Assembly (NCBI GenBank): GCA_023435335.1
Contig: JAEYRU010000178.1
Coordinates: forward strand, 1-36,037
Length of the DNA stretch: 36,037 nucleotides
Source of the DNA: Pseudomonadota bacterium
GTDB taxonomy: Bacteria; Pseudomonadota; Alphaproteobacteria; Rhizobiales; Rhizobiaceae
Direction: 5' to 3'
Both the position numbers and the translations under genes were made by a program. The notes beneath the pieces are model-generated. The model was not told where the DNA came from. It ran no database searches and saw only the letters and a list, made by a program, of their open reading frames with translations. Shown piece by piece: positions 1 to 7,520 of this stretch; positions within the stretch are counted from its first letter, which is position 1, and each line of letters opens with the position of its first letter.

Positions 1-345
1 CCGGCGCCCCCCCCGCGGGGCGCCCCGGGGGGGGGGGGGGGGGGGCCCCGCGCCGATCACCGGCGCGAACTGTACCCTGGCCGATGTTCGGACGGCGGCA
101 GCCTGTCCGGGCGCAGGGGCGGCGGCGGACGTCGCGGGCACAACGGCAGCCTGTGTCGTGGGCGACGGCGGGGATGCGGCTGCCGGACTGGCGAGACCAC
201 TTCCGGGAGGTGGCGGAATGTTGGCCGCTGCCGCCTGTTCGGCGGTCAAGGGCCTCAGTCCGGCCGTATCGACGCCGGAGTTCGAGCATGCGGAAACGAC
301 GAGCAACGCGACCAGCGGCGCGGCAAGGCGGAAAGAGCAATTCAT
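1..345 (-). CDS. Putative lipoprotein, 3' end cut by window edge
   Basis: An ATG at 345-343 opens a frame that stays open to the window edge (115 codons). The N-terminus MNCSFRLAAPLVALLVVSAC has a short charged start, a hydrophobic stretch and a lipobox (V-S-A-C) at residues 17-20, so it is a probable lipoprotein lipidated at Cys20. A low-complexity Ala/Pro/Ser/Thr linker follows to about residue 85, then RVQFAPVIGA, where a folded domain probably begins. The rest lies outside the window or in the G-rich artefact. It resembles conserved rhizobial lipoproteins of unknown function. It lies 85 nt downstream of the M24 gene on the same strand and may be co-transcribed. The frame is missing from simple longest-ORF lists because it runs off the edge; the lipobox is the main evidence that it is real. 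Confidence 0.65.
   Translation of the reverse strand, partial: MNCSFRLAAPLVALLVVSACSNSGVDTAGLRPLTAEQAAAANIPPPPGSGLASPAAASPPSPTTQAAVVPATSAAAPAPGQAAAVRTSARVQFAPVIGAGPPPPPPRGAPRGGRR
27..45. repeat. Run of 19 G at window edge, probable assembly or sequencing artefact
   Basis: Nineteen consecutive G lie within a stretch of almost pure G/C (bases 1-52). Read on the minus strand it would add a run of prolines followed by glycines to the lipoprotein gene entering from position 345. Such a tract is untypical of coding DNA and sits exactly at the window end, so I infer a low-quality contig end. Residues encoded by roughly 1-50 should not be trusted. Confidence 0.75.
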
Positions 346-353
346 CCTTATGT

Positions 354-368
354 TGTCTCCCCGAGACA
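354..368. other. Short inverted repeat overlapping the lipoprotein leader
   Basis: TGTCTC-CCC-GAGACA is a perfect 6-bp stem with a 3-nt loop, 8-22 nt upstream of the lipoprotein ATG. On the minus strand the purine-rich GGGGAG, a possible ribosome-binding site, lies in the loop and 3' arm. It could hide that site or be chance; there is no T-run, so it is not a terminator. Confidence 0.3.
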
Positions 369-430
369 GCATACCCTCCCGGCCACCCCCAGCAGCGGTC
401 CCGGCGAAAGCCTTCCCTTCACTATGACAT

Positions 431-1582
431 TCAACCGACGATCAAGTCGAGATCATGGCGCGAAAGGGCCTTCGGCGCGCCCTCCGTGGTGAGGTATGTG
501 CGGCCGAGGGTCATCGCCGTTTCGTTGTCGGAATCCATGATGATCATGTGCGCAAACAGCGTCATGGAGGGCGCGATCGGCACCTGATTGCCCGCGTAGA
601 ACATCGGGTCGTCCATCCAAGACGGGCTGAAGCGGGCGCCGAGCGAGTAGCCGCAGGCGTTGAGCCGATGCCGTGTCAGGCCGTGAGCTTCCATGACCTT
701 GGCATGCGCGTCGAAGACGTCGCCGAAGCTGCTGCCCGGCACCATGGCCTTCTCCACCGCGAGCAGGGCCTCCAGCGCCGCATCATAGAGTTCCTGGTGG
801 CGCTTGGACACCTTGCCGACCACCGCGGTACGCATCATGGCGGCATGGTAGTGGTGGTACGCGCCCGCCCATTCGAGGGTGAGCTGGTCGTTCTTCGCGA
901 GCTTGCGGCGGCCGGCCTTGTAGCGGCACAGAAGCGCGTCGGCGCCGGAGCCGATGATGAATTCGTTGGCCGGATAATCGCCGCCGCCGGCAAAGATGGC
1001 CCCCTGCATGGCGGCCAGGATCGCGCCTTCGTCGCCGCCCTGCTTGATGAGCGGGAGGGCTGCATCGAGCGCGTCATCGGCCAGCGCCGCCGCCCGCTGC
1101 ACCTTCTTGATCTCGGCTGCGCTCTTGAGCAGGCGCAGATTGCCTACCAGGCCGGAAATGTCCGCAACCGTGCCGAAAGTCTTCAGCTGCTCGTCGAGCA
1201 GATGCGCGTTGCGCCCGGTCAGTCCGTGGGTGTCGTACTCGACGCCGATGCGGCAGCCGAGCAGGTCGAGATCGTTGAGGATGTTGCGCAGGTCCACCGC
1301 CGGGTTGGCGTTCTCGCGGTCCGTCCACACCACGATGTTTTCGATGGTGGAGGTGTGCCGCGCCTGCCTGAGATCGGCCGAGCGGGTCATCAGCACCATC
1401 GAGCCGTCCGCCTTCACGACCAGGCACTGGAAGAAGCAGAAGCCGAACGTGTCGTAGCCGGTCAGCCAGTACATGCTCTCCTGCGCGAACAGCAGGATGG
1501 CATCGAGCTTCTGCTCCGCCATTTCCATGACCAGCCGGTCCCTGCGCGCGTCGTATTCCGCGCGCTCGAAATGCAGCGCCAT
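431..1582 (-). CDS. M24-fold (creatinase / ectoine hydrolase-like) hydrolase without canonical metal ligands
   Basis: A 383-residue protein with the two-part layout of the M24 'pita-bread' family: creatinase-type N-terminal domain (about 10-145) and catalytic domain (about 155-370). The five metal ligands of aminopeptidase P (D, D, H, E, E) appear absent. The usual DAG is LEWAG (E237), the usual SD before the RT pair is AAMM (247-250), the usual GHxLG is CGYSLG (Y312) and the usual EPG is FAHM (H345). This resembles metal-free members such as creatinase and the ectoine hydrolases (DoeA/EutD), so the 'Xaa-Pro aminopeptidase' label is probably wrong and the substrate is unknown. I chose ATG 1582 because GGAGG lies 7 nt upstream; an in-frame TTG sits one codon earlier. 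Its A overlaps the pgeF stop (TGATG), implying translational coupling. Confidence 0.85.
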   Translation of the reverse strand: MALHFERAEYDARRDRLVMEMAEQKLDAILLFAQESMYWLTGYDTFGFCFFQCLVVKADGSMVLMTRSADLRQARHTSTIENIVVWTDRENANPAVDLRNILNDLDLLGCRIGVEYDTHGLTGRNAHLLDEQLKTFGTVADISGLVGNLRLLKSAAEIKKVQRAAALADDALDAALPLIKQGGDEGAILAAMQGAIFAGGGDYPANEFIIGSGADALLCRYKAGRRKLAKNDQLTLEWAGAYHHYHAAMMRTAVVGKVSKRHQELYDAALEALLAVEKAMVPGSSFGDVFDAHAKVMEAHGLTRHRLNACGYSLGARFSPSWMDDPMFYAGNQVPIAPSMTLFAHMIIMDSDNETAMTLGRTYLTTEGAPKALSRHDLDLIVG

Positions 1583-2376
1583 CAAACATCCTCCAGTATG
1601 ATCGCGGAAATCTGGCGCCCGTAGTCGGGCTCCGCTCGGTGGGTCGTGCGCCGGTATGAAAAGAAAAGCGCCTCGTCGGCATAGGTGCAGCGGCCGATGC
1701 CGTATGCGGCCACGCCGGCCGCATTCAGCCGGTCGATCGTGTAGCCGTTGAGGTCGAACATGAAGTGGCCGGGTTTGGCCGAAGCCTCGAAATAGGGCGC
1801 ATTGGCCTCATCCGCCTCCACGAATCGGGCGAAGAATTCCGGCCCGACCTCGTAGTTGTCCCGGCCGATGGAAGGCCCGAGCACGGCCGCGATACGCTCG
1901 CGCCGCGCGCCAAGCCGCTCCATCGCGTCGACCGTCGCCTCGAGCACTCCGCTCAACGCGCCCTGCCAGCCGGCGTGTGCCGCGCCGATCACGCGCGCCT
2001 CTGGATCCGCGTAGAGAACCGGCCCGCAATCGGCGGCGAGCACGCCGAGCGCCAGCCCCGGCCGGTCAGTCACCATGGCGTCCGCCTTCGGGCGTTCGCC
2101 GCCGAAGGGCGCGGCCACGACCACCGCATGCGGCGAGTGCACCTGGTGCACCGTGACGAGCCGGTCAGGCGAGGTTCCCATCCAGCCGGCGACGCGCCGG
2201 CGGTTTTCAGCCACGCTGGCCGGATCGTCGCTCGAGCCGGTGCCGACGTTCAATCCTGCATAGATGCCATCGGAAACGCCGCCGCGACGGGTGAAAAAGC
2301 CGTGGCGGATGCCGTCCTGGGCAAATTCGTCCAATACCGGAGACCGGAGCGGATCCGGTCGAACAGGTTCAAGCAT
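1582..2376 (-). CDS. pgeF: PgeF/YfiH-family laccase-domain protein (peptidoglycan editing factor)
   Basis: 264 residues, the usual family size. The metal-binding/catalytic signature is intact: VHQVHS (H77/H80), ADCGP (C117) and HAGWQG (H134), followed by GPSIGRDNYEVG. Members are linked to removing wrongly incorporated residues during cytoplasmic peptidoglycan precursor synthesis, and the related LACC1 family has purine nucleoside activity; the sequence alone cannot decide between them. I chose ATG 2376 (MLEPVRP). The open frame extends 33 codons upstream to a TTG at 2475, but those residues lack the family fold and would almost abut the methyltransferase stop. It lies in the minus-strand run lgt - methyltransferase - pgeF - M24, 100 nt after the methyltransferase, so it may have its own promoter. 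Confidence 0.9.
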   Translation of the reverse strand: MLEPVRPDPLRSPVLDEFAQDGIRHGFFTRRGGVSDGIYAGLNVGTGSSDDPASVAENRRRVAGWMGTSPDRLVTVHQVHSPHAVVVAAPFGGERPKADAMVTDRPGLALGVLAADCGPVLYADPEARVIGAAHAGWQGALSGVLEATVDAMERLGARRERIAAVLGPSIGRDNYEVGPEFFARFVEADEANAPYFEASAKPGHFMFDLNGYTIDRLNAAGVAAYGIGRCTYADEALFFSYRRTTHRAEPDYGRQISAIILEDV

Positions 2377-2476
2377 CAGCCGTTCCGTCCCTTCCGGGTG
2401 CCGCTCGCCCTGGGCGGCGACCCCGTGCGATGGTTCCCCCGTTGCGGCCGGATGGTGGGGCAGGGGCCCTAGCAAG

Positions 2477-3565
2477 TCAATCCGCGGGCGGGAAGGGGAA
2501 GATCGTCAGCCCCCGCGGCAGGACGGCAAGCACCTTGAAGAGCGCGCCCATCTGCTCAGGCCCGGCGAGCCGCTCGACCTCGGCGCGCAGACGCTGCTGC
2601 ATCGCCTCGTCCTTTCCCGCGCCGAGGCTGCCGGCGCGCTGAAGCAGGCCCTGCTCGATCAGGAAGTCGCCCTGCGTCATCAGATGGGCGGCAAGGCCCT
2701 GGCGCCTCGCGGCCTGTGCCAGCCGCTCGAAGTCGACATGCGACGTGATGTCCGCCTCGCCGGGATGGGCGAGGACATCGTCGTAGCGATGCGCACGCAG
2801 CGCCTGCAGCGTGTCGCCGATGGCGGTTTCGGCATGTCCGTAGTCAAAGAACAGCCCGGCGCCGCCGCTGCCGGCTATGCGTCCGGCGATCGTCTCCATA
2901 AGCGCCTCGCGCGCCGGCGCGACTTCGAATATGGCTCCTTCCGCGGCCGAGGCGGCGCCTGCCGGCAGCAGCGCCGGATCGAGGCCAGCCGCGCCGGCCA
3001 CGAACTGCAGTTCGCCCGCTTCCGTGAGCCCTACAACGCGCTCGCGCCACCCGGCGTCGGTCCTGACGAACTGGCGCACCGGCAAGGCATCGAACAGCTC
3101 GTTGCCGACGATGAAAAGCGGGCCATCGGGAAGCGTCGCGACGCTTTCGTGCCAGGCGAAGTCGGGAAGGCTGTCGGCCAGCGTCGCGCGTTGGGTCTCG
3201 CGCAGGCGCGGGCTCGTCTCGACAAGTTCGAAACGGGTCTGGCGCACGAATGCCGGCGCCACCTTGTACAGCGTGCGCACGATGTCCTTCATCAGCGTGC
3301 CGCGGCCGGGCCCGATCTCCGCAAGCACCGTGCCGGCGGGGCGTCCGGCCGCCGCCCAGCAGTCGTAGAGCCAGACGCCGACAAGCTCGCCGAACATCTG
3401 GCCGATCTCGGGGGCGGTGGTGAAATCGCCGGCGACGCCGAAGGGCTCGCGCGTGGTGTAATATCCGTGCTCGGGGTCGAAGAGGCAGAGCGCCATGTAG
3501 TCGGCGACGCCGATCGGACCGGCGGCGGCGATGAGGCCGGCAATCCTCTCCTTCAGCGCAGTCAT
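2477..3565 (-). CDS. MidA/NDUFAF7-family SAM-dependent methyltransferase
   Basis: 362 residues. The family signature GDFTTAPEIGQMFGEL lies at 47-62, the SAM-binding glycine loop EIGPGRGT at 83-90, and a later GNELFDALP motif matches the conserved post-loop segment. The mitochondrial homologue NDUFAF7 methylates an arginine of a complex I subunit; bacterial members are assumed to methylate a protein, but the substrate here is not visible. The start ATG 3565 overlaps the lgt stop by 4 nt (ATGA), so it is translationally coupled to lgt. An upstream in-frame start at 3610 would lie deep in lgt and adds only low-complexity R/P residues, so I rejected it. The lgt-midA pair is common in alphaproteobacteria. 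Confidence 0.9.
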   Translation of the reverse strand: MTALKERIAGLIAAAGPIGVADYMALCLFDPEHGYYTTREPFGVAGDFTTAPEIGQMFGELVGVWLYDCWAAAGRPAGTVLAEIGPGRGTLMKDIVRTLYKVAPAFVRQTRFELVETSPRLRETQRATLADSLPDFAWHESVATLPDGPLFIVGNELFDALPVRQFVRTDAGWRERVVGLTEAGELQFVAGAAGLDPALLPAGAASAAEGAIFEVAPAREALMETIAGRIAGSGGAGLFFDYGHAETAIGDTLQALRAHRYDDVLAHPGEADITSHVDFERLAQAARRQGLAAHLMTQGDFLIEQGLLQRAGSLGAGKDEAMQQRLRAEVERLAGPEQMGALFKVLAVLPRGLTIFPFPPAD

Positions 3566-4413
3566 TGAACCGTTCGGGCGGCGGGCGGGCGGGCGGTCGC
3601 CATGGCCCATACGCCGGCGGCGACCATCGGGAGCGACAGGACCATGCCCATGGTCAGCCAGCCGCCGGCCAGATAGCCGATATGCGCGTCAGGCAAGCGG
3701 AAGAACTCGACGAAGATGCGCGAGAGGCCGTAGCCGGCGATGAAGGCGCCGCCTATGAAGCGCGGCGTCTTCAGGCGCCCGCCCTTCCAGATCATGAACC
3801 AGAGGACGGCGAACAGCACGAGGCCTTCGAGGAGGGCCTCGTAAAGCTGGCTGGGATGACGTGGTTCCGGTCCGCCATTGGGGAACACGAATCCCCACGG
3901 CATGTCGGTCTCGCGTCCCCAAAGCTCAGAATTAATGAAGTTGGTAAGGCGCACCAAGCCGAGCCCTACGGGTACGCCCGGCGCGATGGTGTCGAATATG
4001 CTCCAGACATTGATGCCGCGAGAGCGGGCAAACAGCACCATCGCGACGATCACGCCGAGCAGGCCACCGTGAAAGGACATGCCGCCGGACCATACGGCGA
4101 GGATCGCGGCGGGATCGGTGAGGTAGCGCTCCAGATCGTAGAAAAGCACGTAGCCCAGCCGACCGCCGCCCACCACGCCGATCGCGGCCCAGAGCAGGAA
4201 ATCGTCCAAGTCCTCGGGTTTCATCGCCGGCGTGTCGTTGACCCAAAGGCGCGGCGTCGAAACCAGCTTCTTCGAATACCACCAGGCGAACAGGATGCCG
4301 ACGACGTAGCCCAGCCCGTACCAGTGGATTGCCACGGGACCGATCTGGAAAATGACCGGATCGATATTGGGGAAAGGAAGCGCTGCGAGCGGGAGCAGGA
4401 GATATTCGGGCAT
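3562..4413 (-). CDS. lgt: Phosphatidylglycerol:prolipoprotein diacylglyceryl transferase
   Basis: 283 residues, typical for Lgt. It is an inner-membrane enzyme that moves diacylglycerol from phosphatidylglycerol to the lipobox cysteine, the first step of lipoprotein maturation. Family motifs are present: GMSFHGGLLG (catalytic-region His about 115), RLTNFINSELWGR (about 155-167) and HPSQLYEALLEG. Several hydrophobic segments (about 17-45, 75-92, 112-130, then C-terminal helices) fit the known seven-helix topology. I chose ATG 4413 (MPEYLLLP); the frame continues upstream to 4677 but that part has no Lgt character and would cross the divergent promoter region. The ribosome-binding site is weak. 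It is divergent from ubiK with about 150 nt between, and is first in the minus-strand run that includes a lipoprotein gene. Confidence 0.96.
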   Translation of the reverse strand: MPEYLLLPLAALPFPNIDPVIFQIGPVAIHWYGLGYVVGILFAWWYSKKLVSTPRLWVNDTPAMKPEDLDDFLLWAAIGVVGGGRLGYVLFYDLERYLTDPAAILAVWSGGMSFHGGLLGVIVAMVLFARSRGINVWSIFDTIAPGVPVGLGLVRLTNFINSELWGRETDMPWGFVFPNGGPEPRHPSQLYEALLEGLVLFAVLWFMIWKGGRLKTPRFIGGAFIAGYGLSRIFVEFFRLPDAHIGYLAGGWLTMGMVLSLPMVAAGVWAMATARPPAARTVQ

Positions 4414-4563
4414 GATCTGTCCGTTCGATGGCGAGGCGCGGAACATGCGCGCGGGCCGTTGCGAGGTCAAGACGGCGTGCCGACACCGGGCTGACTGGCT
4501 CCCCGCCTTGCATTCATGCCGACACCGCCTTACCTCCTTTCGAGGAAAAGCGAGGCCAGCGCC

Positions 4564-4872
4564 ATGACCACTACCGGACCCAACCGCATACTCGACGAAT
4601 TCGCCAAGCTGCTGACCGATGCGGCAGGCGCCGCGCAGGGCGTGCGGCGCGAAGTAGAGACCGCCTTTCGCGGGCAAGCCGAACGCATCCTCAACTCCAT
4701 GGATGTAGTGCAGCGCGAGGAATTCGAAGCTGTGCGCGAGATGGCCGTCAAGGCGCGCACCGAAAACGAGAAGCTAGCGGCGCGGATCGAGGCGCTCGAA
4801 GCGCGTCTTGCAGGCGGAACCTCTGCGGAAGCCGCCGCCAGGGCCGCGCCGAAGCCGCGCGCGAAAAAATAG
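4564..4872 (+). CDS. ubiK: UbiK/BMFP-family accessory factor (coiled-coil)
   Basis: 102 residues with a helical N-terminus and a heptad-rich C-terminal coiled coil (about 58-82, MAVKARTENEKLAARIEALE), ending in an Ala/Lys-rich tail (PKPRAKK). This is the layout of UbiK (formerly YqiC/BMFP), which helps the aerobic ubiquinone biosynthesis complex and binds membranes through its amphipathic N-terminus. ATG 4564 (MTTTGPNR) is the family start. An in-frame ATG at 4516 would add 16 unrelated residues, and the weak site CGAGG lies upstream of the chosen start. It is divergent from lgt. Confidence 0.85.
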   Translation: MTTTGPNRILDEFAKLLTDAAGAAQGVRREVETAFRGQAERILNSMDVVQREEFEAVREMAVKARTENEKLAARIEALEARLAGGTSAEAAARAAPKPRAKK

Positions 4873-5192
4873 TCGCAGCCTTATCCACAAGGGCCGGGCG
4901 GCGAAAAACCGTGTCGGCAGAATCGCTTGCGCGGTCGGTCGGGGTTCTCCGCGATCCCTCTATCCACACGCGAAAGCAGGCGCAGCCCAAAAAGGGCTGG
5001 CCTCGGGACTCGCGTTCAATAGACTGAATTTGTTGCGTGATTCGTGACGCGGTTCGGCCGGTGGGGCGGCGGACCGGAAAAAGTTCCTTGCGTTATCCCT
5101 CTCTGCCCGGGGCTGTCCCCGGATGTAGCTGCGTATGTCAGTGCGGGTTGTTGCGCCGGAAAGGCGCGCCCGAACCACGGAGAAGAATTGCC
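4873..5192. other. 320-nt intergenic region between ubiK and ybjN
   Basis: No convincing gene. A 79-residue plus-strand frame crosses it but is R/A/G-rich, overlaps ubiK in another frame and has no ribosome-binding site. There is a small perfect hairpin CCGGGG-CTGT-CCCCGG at 5107-5122 without a T-run. The AT-richer stretch around 5020-5045 is the likeliest ybjN promoter area, but I cannot assign boxes with confidence. No strong ubiK terminator is visible. Confidence 0.5.
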
Positions 5193-5693
5193 TTGAACCT
5201 GATCGAACTCGAAATCGCACGCGAACTGCATCCGGTGGACGTGATCGAGCACGTGGCGCAGTCGAACGACTGGGCGTTCGAGCGGACCGGCGACGACGAG
5301 ATCGCCATATCGGTTGCCGGGAACTGGAGCGACTATCACGTCTCCTTCTCCTGGATGGAGGATTTCGAGGCACTGCACCTGGCCTGCGCGTTCGATCTCA
5401 AGGTGCCCGAGAGCCGGGTGCTCGAAGTCATGCGGCTGCTCTCGGTCATCAACGAGCAAATGCTGTTCGGCCATTTCGACCTGTGGGAACAGGAGGGCGC
5501 GATCATGTTCCGCCATTCGCTGCTGCTGTCCGGAGGCGCTGAGCCCACCAGCCAGCAGGTGGAAGTCCTGCTCAACAGCGCGCTCGAAGCCTGCGAATGC
5601 TATTTCCAAGCCTTCCAGTTCGTGGTGTGGTCCGGGCTTTCGGCGCGCGACGCGCTCGCCAATGTGCTATTCGAGACCCATGGCAACGCCTGA
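5193..5693 (+). CDS. YbjN domain-containing protein
   Basis: 166 residues, all covered by the YbjN domain. The rhizobial signature segments HPVDVIEHVAQSNDWAFER, NWSDYHVSFSWMEDFEALHL, EQMLFGHFDLW and ACECYFQAFQFVVWSG are visible. YbjN proteins adopt a type III secretion chaperone-like fold; in E. coli YbjN affects motility and stress responses, and the alphaproteobacterial role is not established. I chose the TTG at 5193 because homologues start with (M)xLIELEIxREL and GGAGAAG lies about 10 nt upstream. The frame continues upstream to 5037, but those residues are unlike the family. csaA follows 6 nt after the stop, so the two are probably co-transcribed. Confidence 0.88.
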   Translation: MNLIELEIARELHPVDVIEHVAQSNDWAFERTGDDEIAISVAGNWSDYHVSFSWMEDFEALHLACAFDLKVPESRVLEVMRLLSVINEQMLFGHFDLWEQEGAIMFRHSLLLSGGAEPTSQQVEVLLNSALEACECYFQAFQFVVWSGLSARDALANVLFETHGNA

Positions 5694-5699
5694 CCTCAC

Positions 5700-6059
5700 A
5701 TGAATGCCAGTTCCGAACGCAGACCTGAGATCAGCTATGCTGATTTCGAGCAGGTGGATGTCCGCGTCGGCACCATCGTCGAAGCGGAGCCGTTTCCGGA
5801 AGCGCGCAAGCCGGCGATCAAGCTGAGGATCGATTTCGGCCCGGCCATCGGCGTGAAGAAATCCTCGGCCCAGATCACCAAGTACTATTCGCCGGAAACG
5901 CTTGTCGGGCGCCAGGTGCTGGCGGTCGTCAACTTCCCGCCGCGCCAGATCGGCAAGTTCATGTCGGAGGTGCTCACGCTTGGCCTGCCCGACGAGGAAG
6001 GCGCCGTGGTGCTGACTGCGGTCGAACGCAAGGTGCCGAACGGCGGAAAGCTGTTCTGA
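5700..6059 (+). CDS. csaA: CsaA-like tRNA-binding (OB-fold) protein
   Basis: 119 residues forming a single EMAP/tRNA-binding OB domain like CsaA and the C-terminus of MetRS. Key segments are DFEQVDVRVGTIVEAEPFPE (17-36), KSSAQIT (61-67), GRQVLAVVNFPPRQIG (77-92) and the C-terminal PNGGKLF. In Bacillus CsaA has chaperone activity and binds tRNA; a role in tRNA handling is inferred here. ATG 5700 lies 6 nt after ybjN, without a strong ribosome-binding site, suggesting coupling to ybjN. It ends 8 nt before the oppositely oriented kinase gene. Confidence 0.88.
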   Translation: MNASSERRPEISYADFEQVDVRVGTIVEAEPFPEARKPAIKLRIDFGPAIGVKKSSAQITKYYSPETLVGRQVLAVVNFPPRQIGKFMSEVLTLGLPDEEGAVVLTAVERKVPNGGKLF

Positions 6060-6067
6060 GCGCAGGC

Positions 6068-7468
6068 TCAGGCCGGCACCCTCACCACTGCCCTCAACCC
6101 GCCCATGGGACTGTCGTCGAGCACGATGTCGCCGCCATGGCTCCGGGCTATGTCGCGCGCGATCGATAGGCCGAGGCCGGTGCCGGTCGAATCCTGGTTG
6201 CGCGCCTCGTCCAGCCGCACGAACGGCCGGAACACGTCCTCGCGCTGTTCGGAAGGGATGCCGGGGCCGTCATCGTCGATCGTCACGATCAGCGAGCCGC
6301 GCGTATGGCGGGCCGTCACCTTCACGTGTTTGGCATAGCGGAAGGCGTTGCCGATCAGGTTCGACAGCAGACGCCGGAAGGCGTTCGGGCGAACATGCAC
6401 TTCAGGCTCGCCGACCAGTTCGGTGTCGAGCTTCCGTTTCCTCAGTTTGGCCTCCTCGCGCAGCTTGTCGAAATAGGCCGCGAGGTCGAAGGCGCCCGCG
6501 TCCTCGGCTGCCTCGCCGCGCGCGAAGGCGAGATAGCCTTCGAGCATGGACTGCATGTCATCGATGTCCTGGTTGAGCGCCTCGACATCGATCTTGTTGC
6601 CGCGCAGCGCGAGTTGCAGCTTGAAGCGGGTAAGGATCGTCCGCAGGTCGTGGCTGATGCCTGTCAGCATCGCGGTACGCTGCTCGATCTGGCGTTCAAT
6701 GCGCTCGCGCATCTGGATGAAGGCATGGCCGGCGCGACGCACCTCCTCGGCGCCGCGCGGCTGGAACCCGGCCGGCGGGGGACGGCCCTTGCCGAAACTC
6801 TCGGCCGCCTCGGCCAGCCGAAGGATCGGCTTGATCTGATTGCGCAGGAAGGCGATGGCGAAGGCAAGGAGCACCAGCGAGGTGCCAATCATCCACAGCA
6901 GGAAGATGTGCGAATTGGAGGCATAGGCCTGGCTGCGCCGGGCGAAGACCCTCAGGACGTTGTTCTGCAGGTGGATGCGGATCTCGACGATGTTCGAATT
7001 GCCCACCGTGTCGATCCAGAATGGCCGGTTGATCTGGCGGACGATTTCCGTGCTCAGCGCCTGGTCGAGGATCGAGAAGAACGGCTTGGGTCCCGGCGCG
7101 GGCAGCGGGTCCGGCGGCAATATGTCGACCTTCAGCCCCAACCGGTCCTGCGCGATGCGAATGGCTTCCGAATGACTGTCGGGGTACGTCTCGATCATGT
7201 CGATAACGGCGGCTATGTCGCGGGTCACGGCCGCCGAAAGGCGCATCGTCACCGTCTGCCAGTGCCGCTCCATGAACACGAAGGCGATGACAGACTGAAG
7301 AATGATCATCGGAGCGATCACGATGATCAGCGAGCGCGCGTAGAGCCGTTTCGGCAGATAGCGGAAGAATGCGCGGCGTCCAAGGTTCAGAAGCCGCGGC
7401 AGCCGGGCACGCTTGTGCGGGGCTCCCGTCACGCCCTTGGCAATTTCGGCATCTGTCGTGGACGCCAT
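6068..7468 (-). CDS. cenK: CenK-like membrane sensor histidine kinase
   Basis: 466 residues from ATG 7468. Order: positively charged cytoplasmic N-terminus, TM1 (about 46-66), periplasmic domain of about 120 residues, TM2 (about 188-208), HAMP, DHp helix with H-box SHDLRTILTRF (His about 273), then the HATPase domain with NLIGNAFRYA, DDDGPGIP and GTGLGLSIA. The residue after RT, normally Pro, is Ile. Together with the neighbouring OmpR-type regulator it matches the CenK/CenR pair, which controls cell envelope integrity in alphaproteobacteria (the Brucella regulator is called OtpR). The assignment rests on sequence resemblance and the marR-ilvE neighbourhood. An in-frame GTG at 7531 would overlap cenR by 11 nt; ATG 7468 has GAGGAG 12 nt upstream. 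Both starts are possible. Confidence 0.82.
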   Translation of the reverse strand: MASTTDAEIAKGVTGAPHKRARLPRLLNLGRRAFFRYLPKRLYARSLIIVIAPMIILQSVIAFVFMERHWQTVTMRLSAAVTRDIAAVIDMIETYPDSHSEAIRIAQDRLGLKVDILPPDPLPAPGPKPFFSILDQALSTEIVRQINRPFWIDTVGNSNIVEIRIHLQNNVLRVFARRSQAYASNSHIFLLWMIGTSLVLLAFAIAFLRNQIKPILRLAEAAESFGKGRPPPAGFQPRGAEEVRRAGHAFIQMRERIERQIEQRTAMLTGISHDLRTILTRFKLQLALRGNKIDVEALNQDIDDMQSMLEGYLAFARGEAAEDAGAFDLAAYFDKLREEAKLRKRKLDTELVGEPEVHVRPNAFRRLLSNLIGNAFRYAKHVKVTARHTRGSLIVTIDDDGPGIPSEQREDVFRPFVRLDEARNQDSTGTGLGLSIARDIARSHGGDIVLDDSPMGGLRAVVRVPA

Positions 7469-7520
7469 CCGCCCGGCCTGCTCCTCTTCCGAGGCCGGCT
7501 CGCGGCCGGCGAGAGGCAGT

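Noticed and set aside
455..1624. 389-codon plus-strand open frame opposite the M24 gene
   Set aside because: No domain, no ribosome-binding site, codon shadow of the minus-strand gene.
4808..5047. 79-codon ORF after ubiK
   Set aside because: Overlaps ubiK in another frame, is basic and low-complexity, and has no ribosome-binding site.
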